Positions 1 through 12,255 of a stretch of DNA of 64,000 bases are shown here, in pieces. A program made the position numbers and the translations under genes. Every line of letters starts with the position of its first letter. Position 1 is the stretch's first letter. The stretch is from Prunus persica (Eukaryota; Streptophyta; Magnoliopsida; Rosales; Rosaceae), in contig NC_034015.1 of NCBI RefSeq assembly GCF_000346465.2, forward strand, positions 21,452,462 to 21,516,461, read 5' to 3'. The notes beneath the pieces were generated by a model that was given only the letters and a program-made list of their open reading frames with translations, had not been told where the DNA came from and did no database searches.

Positions 1-3000
1 TACCAAGTCCATTAACAAGACCAGAACCAGGCTGCACAGCTCCCATGGGGATGGCACCAAAGCTCATTCCTGATTGAAAAGGAAGCGGCTGGCCAAGTAT
101 GATTCAGCTTCAATCAGTACAAATAGAACTATTTTCAAAAGAGAGGTATGAATTAAGTGTTTAGAAAATTGCCTGAACCATTATCGGATTAGGGCCAGTC
201 GGGGATATGAAAACTGCAGGTCCAGCATTAACCACAGCGTCAGACTGCATGAGAGATGAGTCAGAGTCTGAGCAAGTTTTATAGGTCAGCAACATCTAAA
301 TGGACAAGATGACAAAACAAGGAAATTAGAATTCCAGAACACTACCGGTGTTTGACCTAGTTGCAATGTCATGGTTGTACGACCAAGTTCAAGTAAAAAG
401 GCGCCAAGGTTGTGAAACAGAGCTCCAGTTCTTGACGCACTAGATTGGGCACTGAACCTTGCTGATGGATCAGTCACATTCACTTGATTCTCCAGTTGGC
501 TTGCAAATTGCTGCCAAGATGTAACATGAAAAATCGCAATGTCTTTTGTTTAACATGATAAATCAAACAGCTGAAAGCTTTTAGCTATTATAGGATCACA
601 GTAACTACACTCTTCTGCTTTCAAACAATAAAATTAGTCACTTATGAGAACTAAAGAAAAATCAAACTAATAGCACAAGTTGTCAAAATTGGAACACCAA
701 ATTATATACTTGAAATAATATAGTGAAAAATTACAATAACACTTAAGAACGCACAAGTAGGGATTCTCCAACTTGTTCAAGGAGTAGTAGTCGAGTAGAA
801 CGCATGACTTCTGCCAACGATGCAGGTGAGGGGAGCCCCTCTTGCCTTGCCCCTGTATGTGATGAGGCATTGGAACTTTCTTCAGTCCTAAGAGTAGCAG
901 CTGTTTGACCCCTTCCCCCATCTCTGGCTGTTGGTAAATGAGTGTTGAAATTATCTCAGCAAACCATCAACATTGGTGTGTAACAAACATATATGACATA
1001 TCAATAAAAAATCTTGTACGTAGAAACTCACCAATGGCCTCAAATTCACGCCTCAGATGACTGAGATATTGGGATAAAGTAGTCAATGAATCAGGAATTA
1101 CCTACAAAGACCACCGACATAGCAGAATAGTTTCATTATTGTTTTGTCATTAAGTTAAAGATCAAAATAGGCAACAGAATAAAAACAAATGAAACGAATT
1201 GAAAACATTAAACTTGCCAGGGGTGGTAGAGTCCCCAAAGAAAAATCTGTTGGATGACCAAAAGTCCCATTTGATCTATCAGAGGGGCCCCTTGGGCCAG
1301 CTTGCTCAGATTGAAATTGGGAAAAATCAAACATACCACTCAAACCTGGTGTCCTTTCTGGCCTCTGTGGCCCATGTTCCTTCAGCATATCAACCATCCA
1401 AATACCAGATTAATGATGTAAGCATAAAAGTGCACATTAAATTTAAACAACAAATGATATACATATGCAGGTACACACAAACACAGTATCTATCAATTTT
1501 GTCAGAACGTCATTATGATCTTTTTTTCTTGGCAGCCTCCAAGAAACTACCCTTTTCTTTTCCTCAAGCAAAGCCATGGTCAAGTATTTTCATTACTGTG
1601 AATACTTTGTACTAATTTGGAAGTGTGTACGTGTATGTGCTTTTGCAGAGAGAGAACATTGCCTAGGAAAGTTAAATATATAAACCCATACTTCCAGTCA
1701 TACAAGTGATAAGCTTCTGAAATTTTGAAATTTTAATTTACCCTGACTTCAATCCCTTCACTGCCACCTGAAATATTTGGTAATCCTATAGAGCCGAGAA
1801 TGGCAGAGATGATCTGTTCAGAAGCAGAGATAAAGGAGGAAATCATTACCATCGGACGTAATTACACCAGTAGAAATACAAATTATTCTGTACTCACCCG
1901 ACTGATTTCTGGTGGAAAACCATCCCCTTGAACAGGCATGCTGAAAGTTTCAATAACCACACCAGGGGCAACTTGATGCTGACCACGGCTTGTACTTGAA
2001 GCCGGATCAGTTCCTACACACAGTTGAAAGCATGCAAATAATGCACGTGAGATTTAATAGTTGAACCAAAGATCTACAAGAGAAACAAGCTCTGCTACCA
2101 TGTTGGATAACCAATTTTTCCAAACAACCCAGACTACTGTGTCCAAAGCTTAAAACATGTTAACGACACGCAACATGTAAAATTGAAGAGTACTCTGTAT
2201 TTATTGATTTCACATCAACCTGGATGATTTGGTAATCCCTCGGGTGATGGTAGGATAGGTTGCCTGACAACCAAATGTAAGGTGTGACCATCTTCAACAT
2301 CTAAACTGTGCTAAGAAAATACTTTCAAATGCTTAACATGAAAAGTTGGTGAGTGAAACTTCATTTAAAAGAAAAATGGAACATGATGTTGACTAGAGGA
2401 ACCAATAATAAACCCCGATCTCACACAATATTCATAGCTGCATTTGTTCATATAATGCCTAATTTTTTTCGAACTTAATCTAGAAAAAGAGCTGGCAAGT
2501 ATTAAACCTTTGCTATTGATAGAGGAAATCTCTTAGCAAGAGTATGTGACATTTGTTCAATGTATTCTTTTTTACTTTTCGTAAAAAGGAGACCAAAGGA
2601 GGAGAGGGAGGTTAGAACTTTGGCTCTGGGCATGAGGGTAAGGTCATTACCACAGGAGTCATAAGCCCCCACCCATTTGTTCAATGGATTTTTCACAACA
2701 TTACCCGAAACATAGCTAGTATTAAATCTTTAGTTAGCATATCAAAGTTGTCTTAATCTATCTTTCACAGTAATGGTTGACATTATTATTATTTCATATT
2801 TTGCATAGGAGATTTTGAGTAACTTTATCTATGTTCACTTCTAACTGAATTATCTTCTGTTGCATATCTTGCTGCAGAGGCAAATCTGATTATGATTGAA
2901 AATTATACACATACGAACACGACTACTATTAACACTATTGCAAGTTCCAGTTTAGAACGCAGAAGAACAGAAAATCCTAATTAACCTAGAGAGTGCCACA

Positions 3001-3716
3001 AGATTTTCAAAACTCAAAAATTCTTTCACGAGTCAAAAGACCAAATAGGATACGATAGGCAGAGAGAAGCTGATCATCCTTTAGAACTTTTCCTCGGCAT
3101 ATTAGTCGTTGTTGCTCGGATAGTACACCAGTGACAGAGGCAATCTGCTCTTTCAAGGCGGGAACTGGCATCTGCAGTTGAGAGAAGAGAATTTGGTTCA
3201 TTTTAAAACGAGTATGCAAAACTTCCACAAAAAACCTTTCTACCAGCATGTTCTCACTGGCAATATTGCTTCACAAATAAGTTTCAATAATTATCTTTAA
3301 AACTAGCATATACACAAGTAATTTCAAATTATCGCACATATTAACAGTTTTAACTTAAGGAAGCAATCTCAAGCTGCTGGGCACACATTATACGGATGCA
3401 ACAGAAATGCACATGCATTACAGCAGTGAAGATTGTACAGGAGGAATATAACTGTTGCTCACCTGAGCAAAAGCAAGGCAACAGAATTATTAAGCAATAA
3501 ACTTACTAAATAACTTTATATAAATGGCCAACCAAATAACTGAAAGCCAGATCTTAGTGGGAGCTATAATAAAAAAGCCACAAGAGTACCAACCTGTTTA
3601 TCCACCCTGAGAGTATAGGTTTGTGAATCCAATGTTTTTATTTTTATCTCAACAGTAGTTTCAGACCCTTCAATTTGCTCGCACATGGGAATGTGTTCAG
3701 CACTATTACTTCCCAT
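1..3716 (-). CDS. BAG6-like ubiquitin-domain protein, 5' part (runs off the left edge)
   Basis: Eleven coding exons read from right to left: 3716-3594, 3171-3054, 2300-2220, 2013-1898, 1813-1742, 1379-1218, 1101-1032, 927-755, 510-346, 244-173 and 88-1, about 413 residues with frame kept throughout. The start MGSNSAEH is the first ATG after a leader intron. Residues ~20-95 are a ubiquitin-like fold split over exons 1-3, with MPVPALKEQIASVTGV, QQRLICRGKVLKDDQLLSAY and VEDGHTLHLVVRQP; the diglycine tail is absent, as in BAG6/Scythe. Later exons carry VIPDSLTTLSQYLSHL, a Ser/Thr-rich stretch and a Gly/Pro-rich part (AGPAVFISPTGPNP). I recall Arabidopsis AT5G42220 as the same family. BAG6-type proteins chaperone hydrophobic or mislocalised proteins and hand them to the proteasome; a plant role is inferred. 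The C-terminus lies outside. Exon 6 could instead start ~12 bases later, and the ends of exons 8-10 are less certain. Confidence 0.9.
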
Positions 3717-3738
3717 TCTTCTCAGACCACACTGAACC

Positions 3739-4757
3739 TACGAAGGAGCGATATTATAAATAAAAAATATTGTCTTCTTTTCCTTGAGCATTCAATCAGC
3801 TAATTTAATTCATTGGCAGCAATAATAGACAAATACGAAAAAACAAAATGAGAAAGAAAAAAGAAAACAATTAATTTTATAAGGCATACCCAGCTTTACT
3901 CTAACAACTTGCTCACAATTGTGGTAAACACACGGGAAGAAATTCTTAGTTAATTCCCAAACCATAAAACCAAGAATGTCCAATGAAAAATTGGCATATC
4001 CAGTCTAACATATTTGAAATGTGTTTGATTTTCCAAAACCCAAGTCAATTAACCCTTTCTCTCTATTCTGAGTTAACAGCATTAAACAAAATATGAAGTC
4101 TGACGCGTGCAAGGCAAAACATACAACTAACTGTTATGACATGCATTGCAGTTAAAATGCCCCAAATGAAAGAAACCATACGCAAAAAGAGATTTTGAGC
4201 ACAAAACCTACACAACTGATGCACAAACAAACACCGTATCCGAACTATAAGGAAAGCAACAGCACTTATATCACAGTTTCCTTCTCTACTTTTTCATTGA
4301 CAGCATCTATGACCCGTTTGGACTTTGATCCATTACCACACTAGTCAGCATACATATCAAACTATGTTCTTTCTCAGCCACAATGAGTTTTGGTCTTGAT
4401 GTGAACAACTCAATTCACAACATTATTTTTTTCGTTTGGAATTTGCTTTCATCGCATGCAATCTCTCAAAACCTCAGTAAAGTGAACACCTTTATTCATG
4501 ACTCGAAGATATGAATGGAAAAGCATTTTGTAAGAAAATAACAGCCTATATACCAACAATCTTAGGATTTTCCGAATCAAGAACAAACGGAAAGAAAATA
4601 TCCGCGTACTTTCAATATCTAAAAACTCCAGAAGGGCAAAATTCATACACGGACAAACCAACCCAATAATCACCAAACTCAGAAGCACGAAAAATTCGAT
4701 TGACCCATCAAAATAAAAACGAAAACCCCCAATACACACGACATGATCATACTTACC
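3739..4757 (-). other. 5' leader intron of the BAG6-like gene
   Basis: Reading leftward on the minus strand, a consensus donor (AG|GTAAGT) sits near 4757 and an acceptor (TTCGTAG) near 3739, about 20 bases upstream of the ATG at 3716. The ~1 kb between has no coding sequence. Long leader introns are common in plant housekeeping genes and often raise expression. Transcript ends are not visible in the sequence, so the leader exon (about 4758-4860) is inferred. Confidence 0.55.
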
Positions 4758-4869
4758 TAAGCCAAGAGATCAACTAGATGAAGCTTCCAGAAGATGGAGA
4801 AGCTTAATAATAGCCCAAAAGCGGGACACAAAAGCCCTCGGAGAGAGAGAGGGGGGTTTATATGAAAAT

Positions 4870-7290
4870 GGTCTCCGCCACTGAAATTGGCTGGGTCGCC
4901 CGCTCTGTCACTGTGTGGCAAACGATGGATGAGCACCTCGGAGGGGCAGGAGGGAAGTACAATGCCTAAATTGGGGAGTGGTGGTGGTCGGGTGGCAATC
5001 GACCTGTAAATATTAGTATTACCCCTGGATTTTCACCGTTGGGATTTGGGTTTTTTGACTGCTTGCTTCTTCGCAGTGAATACTGAAGGGGAAAATAAAA
5101 ATTAGAGCACGTGTGCTTTTTTATAGTCTGACTCTGACTCTGAGCAGTTGATGAACATCATCGGCCTTTCACTTTTTTTTTTATTTTTTTCCAAAGATGA
5201 TGTCGTGGTTTTTTTTTTTGGGGTCAAAACGTGAAAGCTGAGGTGGTTGGATGACGACAGGAGTGAAATGTCAAATTGTTTGAGGATGTTTTTGGCTATC
5301 AACAACTGGGTTCATTTTTGTACACTTTTTCTTTCTTCCCAAGCAATGAAAAAACCTTATTCCAATCAAATAGTTAATTCGTTTGGTATATATTTAATTA
5401 TTTTATCATATGGTATATTTTTCTTTATTTTTTTGGTCAAATATTGTATCTATTTAATTGAGCACCACATTAATCGATGAGAAGATTTTAACCTCTCGCA
5501 TTTCCCAAACGATTTCATCAAATAGAATATGGGATATATTTCATAGTAATTGATTTTAATTGCCAATAAAGGAATTACATATAAGGAATATGTAAAATGT
5601 ATTATATATTCAAAGATATTTTTCTTTATTTGCTTATTTTGTAGATGTCATATAATATCTTTACTTGCTTGGAACATAAGAAGTCGTGAATCGGAGAAGT
5701 GATTCATAGTTACGATATTTTCAAGAAAGTAAAAAGGGCTTGAGAAAGAAAGTTGGAACTCACTATTCATACACAAACCAAACATTGGAAGTTGTCTTCT
5801 ATTTTTGTTACCCCCAAAGTGAAACCCTTTGAAAATCTGAATTTAGCATTTCTTTATTAATCTAAAACTTAATTATATGTACAATATTCTAATAGTCTGT
5901 GTGGGTCTAACCTAGATTATCATTTGGTTTACACAATCATTTGCCAATAAAAAAAGATAAACTGGATGGAAACGTATTATTGAAGTTGTGTTTTTATTGA
6001 CGTATACTTTAGGTAGTATGTTTTGGTTCCTCTTGGATGGGCTTGAAGAAATAAAGAGAGAATTGTGTGATGAGGCCCATCTAGTGTATGGTAGTGGGAA
6101 GCCCGTCGGTGGAACTCAACTGATCCATGGCATACGATACGAGAACTTGGAAAATGAGCAGCCAGCAGCCAGCAGCAACAACAGCAACCCTTCTTTTCAG
6201 GCTTCACCACACCAGTTTGGGTCTCACTCACTCAGACCGTCCATCTTCATCATCATCAGCATTTCTTCTGGCTTCAGGCTTCATCAACAAAACCTATAAA
6301 CGGAAACCGTTGGAAATGGAGGACCAATGCCAGTCTGCCACTGACTGGTGGTAATGGTATGGCTTTTCTCTTTGCCAATTTTATTCATTAATATGTGCAG
6401 TGCAGTGAACCAAACTCAATATTATTCATATTGTCAGAAAACAACAATCTATCTTTACAAGCATTCAAGCATTCAAGCATTTATGCATTTCATGATAACT
6501 GCTTCATGGGTTTTATTTTATTTATTATTATCAAATCATCCAAACCAAATGAGCCCACACTACTAGGTTTGGTGGTGATGATGATGTACCGTTACTCTCG
6601 GCTGTCCGGGCCACAGCAGATTTGACCCAACAAGGAACATGTGAGAGCCCACATGTTAAAAACATAGTGCCACTCACTGACCCCTCACACCATCACCGTC
6701 CATCCAATCAATGTTATATGTGAAACATGGTGAGCTCACTCCAGAATCCCTGGTGGGCCCAATCCCTCACTCAACAAAGAACACAAAGGGAAGGGAAGCC
6801 TCCTCCTCCTCCTCCTCCTCCTCCTCCTCCTCCTCCTCACATACAAACACGTACTGCAGCAGATCATCAACAACACACCTACCTACTCCGTGAACTCAAC
6901 ACTGCACTTCAAGTTCTAACCAATTTATTTCATGATCTATTAAAAGTGTGGATAAGAAACACTCACTGAAATTTGGTTTAAGACTTCAAACCATCTATTT
7001 ATCTTTATAAGTTATGACAAAAAATATTATTCCTTATAAAAGTGGTAATCATCACTACATCATCCAAACCATAGTTTAAAAGCAAGTTATAACAAAATCC
7101 TAATAGAATATACTACTATGTACACAAAATCATTCATTCCTAGCCCTAAAATTCTGCAGCATTTCTGTAATGCTGTCCAACTTCTCTGGCTAATATAATA
7201 TTCCTCTTTTATTTGTCTAACACTGACTGACTTGGATCACTTTCTGTGTGTGTTTTCTTTATTTTTGTCTTTTTGGGTTTTCCCTACACT
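4870..7290. other. Intergenic, no gene seen
   Basis: Between the BAG6-like promoter and the 3' end of the GLV/RGF gene. AT-rich with T-runs near 5170-5220. Short open frames here show neither coding character nor splice partners. A TCC microsatellite lies at 6799-6838. Confidence 0.6.
6799..6838. repeat. (TCC)n microsatellite, ~13 units
   Basis: Uninterrupted TCC trinucleotides. Open frames across it give only Ser or Pro runs and are not supported as coding. Confidence 0.95.
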
Positions 7291-7299
7291 CAGACGGAC

Positions 7300-8569
7300 T
7301 CAGTTGTGTATCGGAGGTTTTCTCCTTGCTGGAGAATAGTCCATTTCAGTCATGTCTGTGAGGTCAGGATAGTGTTGGACTTGGTGGGCTACTGCAGCCT
7401 CCTGCTCCTGGTGCTTTGAAATAACCGATGATGACTTAGCTTTCGCATCACCATCTTCCCCACCAGGCTGTGTATTATTATTAACCTTTTCACCTTTTGG
7501 GTCCAGGTCACCTCTGTTCCCTCCATCATCCTTGTCATTCTGTACATGGATCACACAGAATCAGAGACACCTAACCTAACCCCTATCAATTGTTACTTAA
7601 ACTTAAATACGAGATTATTATATTGTTATTTTGACTAATTAAACCAACCTTTGAAGGGGTGTTAGTGGTTGTGGTAGCAGCACTAGAGGCTGTCTTAGAG
7701 ACTAGTTTTCTAGTCTTTCCTGCAACAATACAAATCAAAACCACTTAATTAAGGTAATGTAATATGTATGAGTCTTTGATTTACTGCATGAACTTAAGTT
7801 AATCAGATTAGTTTCGGGAAGGGACAAAAATTGTTGTGTAGATTGGAAACCCAAGAGTTTGAAGAACATTGATCCTATTCTTCTAGCTATATATCTCTAA
7901 CTAAGCTCTTCTAGTAGCCAAAAAATGGATAAAATTAAGAAGGATGGAATGATATAATAAAATGTAGCTAGGAAGGTAATTAACTAAACTAATGGTGCTT
8001 GGGTTTGTGGGTCCTAGGTCCATAATAATCTTCATGAATACTTGGTAACCAGTGGTGTGATGACTTCTTGGATTCTCTAGAAACTGTTTTCTTCAAGGTA
8101 CCTGATGATGAACACTCTCCACCATCTTTGCAGAGACTGTTGAACTCTCCTGGACCAGCACTTCTTTTCATTGAAGCAGTTTCCTGTTCCTGCATTTAAC
8201 AATCAAATTACGGAAAGTAATGTAAGAAAAATATTTTGCACAGAGAAGAAGAATGAGAAACATGTATACATATATTGTTCTTCCACGTCTGAAATTTTAA
8301 TTATCTTGAATGGTGAGAAAATTTTACAAAGAACATGAAAGAAGAGCTCACTTGTAAATTATTATTATTTTTCTGTTGTGCAACAGAGATGAATCCTTTC
8401 TCCAATCGAATCCCTTCAAAAGAAAACCAAAATGAGCTAATTTGAAACCAATATTTCATAGACATAAATAGTTTTCTAACAACTAGGTTTTGCAAAAATA
8501 TATACCTTGAGCCCCAGAAAGGAGGAGGGACAAAAGAAGAAGAGAGACTGCTAGAGATGGAGTTGTCAT
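7300..8569 (-). CDS. GLV/RGF (CLEL) secreted peptide precursor, spliced isoform ending DYSPARRKPPIHN
   Basis: Five coding exons: 8569-8506, 8413-8352, 8189-8102, 7719-7649 and 7539-7300, 174 residues. Exon 1 encodes a signal peptide (MTTPSLAVSLLLLSLLLSGA) and the precursor then continues QGIRLEKGF. The middle is basic, Ser/Thr-rich and variable; the acidic tail leads to EMDYSPARRKPPIHN and the stop. The last 13 residues fit the GOLVEN/root meristem growth factor pattern: Asp-Tyr for tyrosine sulfation, basic Pro-rich core, terminal His-Asn. Family peptides are cleaved from the precursor, sulfated, and sensed by RGFR/RGI receptor kinases to control root meristem size and auxin-dependent gravitropism. 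An RKLV motif in exon 4 resembles the RxLx sites cut by SBT6.1/S1P in GLV precursors (inference). All introns are GT-AG with matching phases. Closest to the GLV1/GLV2 type, but the exact ortholog is not assigned. Confidence 0.88.
7989..8189 (-). CDS. Alternative 3' coding end of the GLV/RGF gene, read-through isoform ending DYYGPRTHKPKHH
   Basis: Exon 3 of the GLV/RGF gene begins at 8189 (acceptor TGCAG). If the internal donor at 8101 (CAG|GTACCTTG) is not used, the frame stays open for 37 more codons and stops at 7989-7991. The extension is basic and ends HHWLPSIHEDYYGPRTHKPKHH without its last residues altered: a second Asp-Tyr/Pro/His peptide in GLV position, directly before the stop. This isoform would share the signal peptide and exon 2 and be about 108 residues long. 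Retained introns seldom keep an open frame that ends in a family-like motif, which argues for a real second product. Expression is unproven. Confidence 0.6.
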   Translation of the reverse strand, partial: EQETASMKRSAGPGEFNSLCKDGGECSSSGTLKKTVSRESKKSSHHWLPSIHEDYYGPRTHKPKHH

Positions 8570-8782
8570 TTGGAGTAAATCTTATGAAACAGAAATATGG
8601 CAGAAGAAATACTGAGTGAGAGATGGGCAAGAAGATTAAATGTCAGGAACAACAAAGTGTTGTGTTCTGTTTGCTGCACTGCAGGTTTCTCTTTTTCTTT
8701 CTCTCTGTTTAAAAGCTTGAACATGCAGAGCAAAATCTGAATGGTAGATGGTTTGGGTTTGGGAGATCCCTGCTTAAATACA

Positions 8783-8788
8783 TATATA
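8783..8788 (-). promoter_or_regulatory. Candidate TATA box of the GLV/RGF gene
   Basis: TATATA on the minus strand ~215 bases upstream of the ATG at 8569. It would place transcription start near 8755 with a leader of ~185 bases. Position and composition only. Confidence 0.35.
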
Positions 8789-9146
8789 ATCTTTGGGTTG
8801 GGCCCACCCACACTAATTTCTTCAACATGTAAACTTTATATGAGATGGATGATTATGCTTTCAATTCTCTTTTTAAATTTCATTTCGTTTAAAGTGCAAG
8901 TCCTTGTCCAAGGAAATAAAAGACATGTTTTATAATCCATTGGATTACGGTTTGTTTGTGTTAATCAAATTCCAGTTCAAAAGGCAATTCATTATGGGGA
9001 CCAGATTTGTCTTTTATGAAAAGGCACAGTTGCTTTGCTCACTCTCTGCCTTCCCTGCAAAATGTCCCATCTTTTTGGGGTAAAATGAGGATTTCCTGAA
9101 TCCTCTCTCAAATCTTGTTTAATCTGTTAATTAATTTACCCAGTTT

Positions 9147-9602
9147 TTAGGTTTAATGGTCTTTGAATTTTGATCCGATTCACATTCTGGTCTTTCAATT
9201 TTCAAAATCGTTCCCGTGGTCTTTCAACTTTAGTTTCGTTATGAGAAATAGTCATGTCGTCAATTTTGTTATTTTTTTCTATTAAATTTGAGCATGTGCA
9301 CATTGTATATTGTTGAGGGTCAAAATTAGAAATTGCTTCACTTTTGAGGTAAATTAAAAATATTCAGAAGATTTTTTAGTTTTTATTTTAATTTTTTGAG
9401 TGAAAAGAATATTCATATGGTGAAAATTAAAAATAATACAAAAAGATTATTTTCTCCCTTCATTTAATAGAAAAGATAAGAAAATTAATGGCATAATCAT
9501 TTATCCTAACGAAACTAAAATTGAAAGATCACGAGAACGATTTTAAAAATTAAAAAATCAAAATACGAATCAAGTGGAAATTAAGATGACTATTAAACCT
9601 AA
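9147..9602. mobile_element. Foldback MITE with ~95-bp terminal inverted repeats
   Basis: The left end TTAGGTTTAATGGTC... is mirrored at the right end by ...GACTATTAAACCTAA. Inverted similarity continues inward about 95 bases per arm, to TTTAGTTTCGTTA on the left and TAACGAAACTAAA on the right. The loop between is AT-rich and has no coding frame. Non-autonomous element of ~456 bp; a clear target-site duplication is not visible. Confidence 0.8.
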
Positions 9603-12210
9603 GAACCCTTAATTTACCATGCCTTTTCTTTTTAATGCCCTATCTTCTCAGAAGCACGATGTATCAATCAGACTTGCACACATCCATATAATTTGCTTTC
9701 CGTGTTGTACCATGCAACAAAAAACAAACCCTTTGGTGGGATTAGACAAGCTGATTTGCCAAGTGGTACCAACCCAACCAAGCATGTAATTTTGCCGTAA
9801 TTTGGTTGGTCAAGGAATAGAATCATTTAAAAAAGGAATAGAATCATATGGCTATAAGAGCATAGGTATTCCGTTTAGGGTGATTGATCAGATCAGATAT
9901 GACGCATGCACTTTACAACTTTTGCGTTTATATGGTATGCCTGATTGGAGCGAGGGACGGGACGTGCATACTGCATTCCACACTCACTCATGACAACTCA
10001 AGGCCTTTCCTTTCACTTGTATTTACCAAAGATGCTTGCAAGGCATGCCTTTTTTTAATTTATAAAAATGCAAATTACTTGCTACTGTTTAGTTCATGGG
10101 TTCCTGTACAGTTATATGTTAATCATGAATCAGACAGTGCCACGACTTGAGCTCTCAAAACGCAGTGGGCAGCAGCCCACGTGTCACAGGAAGCAACCGG
10201 AGTAAATGTGACGGCGACAGGCAAAGTTGAAAGTCACCCATTTCGCACCGCCTCCTCCAGTCCAGACGTGGCAGTATATGTCTCTAGGTACTGGCTGCCG
10301 GCTCAAGGGATGACCACTCCACGTGGACGTCGACATCTAGCAGGGTCCACGTCCACCTGAATATGACGTGGCATAAAATATGGCCACGTGGGCACCGCCG
10401 TTTCACGCGGCATGTTTGTGCTTTGACCATAAAAAACAAACATCCCGGACGACGTTTGTCGAGACTGCCATGCCATGACATTTCGTAATGGTCCCTTCTT
10501 CTCTTGTTTTCTCTTTTTTCACAGCGGTTGTTGATAGTGTTGTGGTTGCAGCTTCTTAGGTTTTTTTTTAAAATTTTAATGACATTGAATTTCAGATTTT
10601 GAAGCGATTAATTATTTTTTATCGAAAAGGAGGAAAAACAAATATTACTTAGATCACTTAATAATTCATGAAAAATAATGGATTAGCCAATCTGGATCAC
10701 ACTAATTCTGGTGTCACTTGAGTGACAGTGGGCATTGTTTGTCGATCGTAGAAAAATGCTTGAATTGTGGGTTGCTGTCAAATGAAATGACCTAATCAAT
10801 CAGCTAGAATTATAAAAACATTAATTAACTATTAGCGTCCTCTAAAGTGCAACTTCTGTTGTCATTTATTATTTAATTGTTTTGCAGAGGCGTTGAGAAT
10901 TTCAATTATTATTATTCAATAATCGTCCTAAAGAATGAATGAAATCTTCTTGGTGTTTGGAGAATTGATTTAAATTAATGAACGCAAACGCAGTCTTACT
11001 AAAAAGAAAGATACATACAGCAGATGAGAAGTACGGATGTCCATCAACAGTCATAATCATCTTACAAATTTGTTCAACCATTAAAGAGAAGCGTCGCGTA
11101 CGTAAAACATATATAATTCAGATATATTTAAATCAATTTTGGGATAATTAATTAACATAAACACACAAATATTAATGTATATTTGGAGTCTGGACAAATC
11201 CAAGTTACTCGAAATGTGTGGAAGATTGACAAATATATATAGATATATTGAGCCGACAGAGGGACATCACATGTTTTTGGGATTCAGTTAATCATGTTTG
11301 AAATTGGACCACTGTCCACTGGTTTCAAGTTCAAGGCTAGCATGTAGTTGATCTAGAGAGACATGTTTTGTGCTTGCATGTCTGCAATGTTTTATTCAAG
11401 ATAAATCCAATTCGAATGGGAGCTTTCCCTTCCCTTTGAAATTTCTTACTAACTACACTAGCTAAAAATGTGATAGTTATCTCATCACCAATCCACCAGA
11501 AATCTGCGAGATGAGATAAGTAATTGGTTGGGTGATATAATAAATATTGGACCCAATAGACAGGTCGCAGGTTCATGATCATGACATGAAAATTAATGGG
11601 TTGGGGATGCCAATGCAGTGGCAAAAGGAACATGAACATCGCATGCATGCATAATAAATACCATATGCTAAACCAGTCAGTTTTTGTATACAATCCATTC
11701 AATAATAATAATAATGCTATCCATTTCATCATATTAATTTCTAGTCATTCTTCCTCTAGAGTAACTAAATGAAGACGAGAAAGAATAATGTATACGGCAA
11801 GGCAATATGTCATGTTTTGAGTAATATTACATTCTCGATAACAGATGAAGTGGACATCCTCAGCAATGGCATCCCTTGATGTATATATATATATATGTAT
11901 GTATATGTCCGGTAGTCTGGATCTGAATCTGAACATCTGGCTGCATGAAACATTTAATCTTGTCAACTTACGTACGTACAGTGGGAAATGGGAAGTAGGG
12001 AACCCCTTCCTTTACACACAACACAGAGAAAGAGAATGCAAAGAAACAAAATTATAGTCAGCAGGAGGGCCGGGTTTGAAATTTTTGTAACCTTTGTCCT
12101 CCCAATAGCGAAACAGCATATATATATCAATATCAGTATCTATCTAATATCTAAGTCTTTGTATTATCGACACAGAAAATATATATGTTGGTGGTTTTTG
12201 TGTGGTGTGG

Positions 12211-12255
<45 letters not shown>

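Noticed and set aside
5988..6354. Overlapping open frames of 75-103 residues
   Set aside because: No domain, no splice partners, composition like surrounding non-coding DNA.
6727..6893. Poly-Pro/poly-Ser proteins from the TCC repeat
   Set aside because: Product of a microsatellite in three frames, not a gene.
10284..10481. Minus-strand open frame of 65 residues in the ACGT-rich island
   Set aside because: Explained by local GC richness; no recognisable motif.
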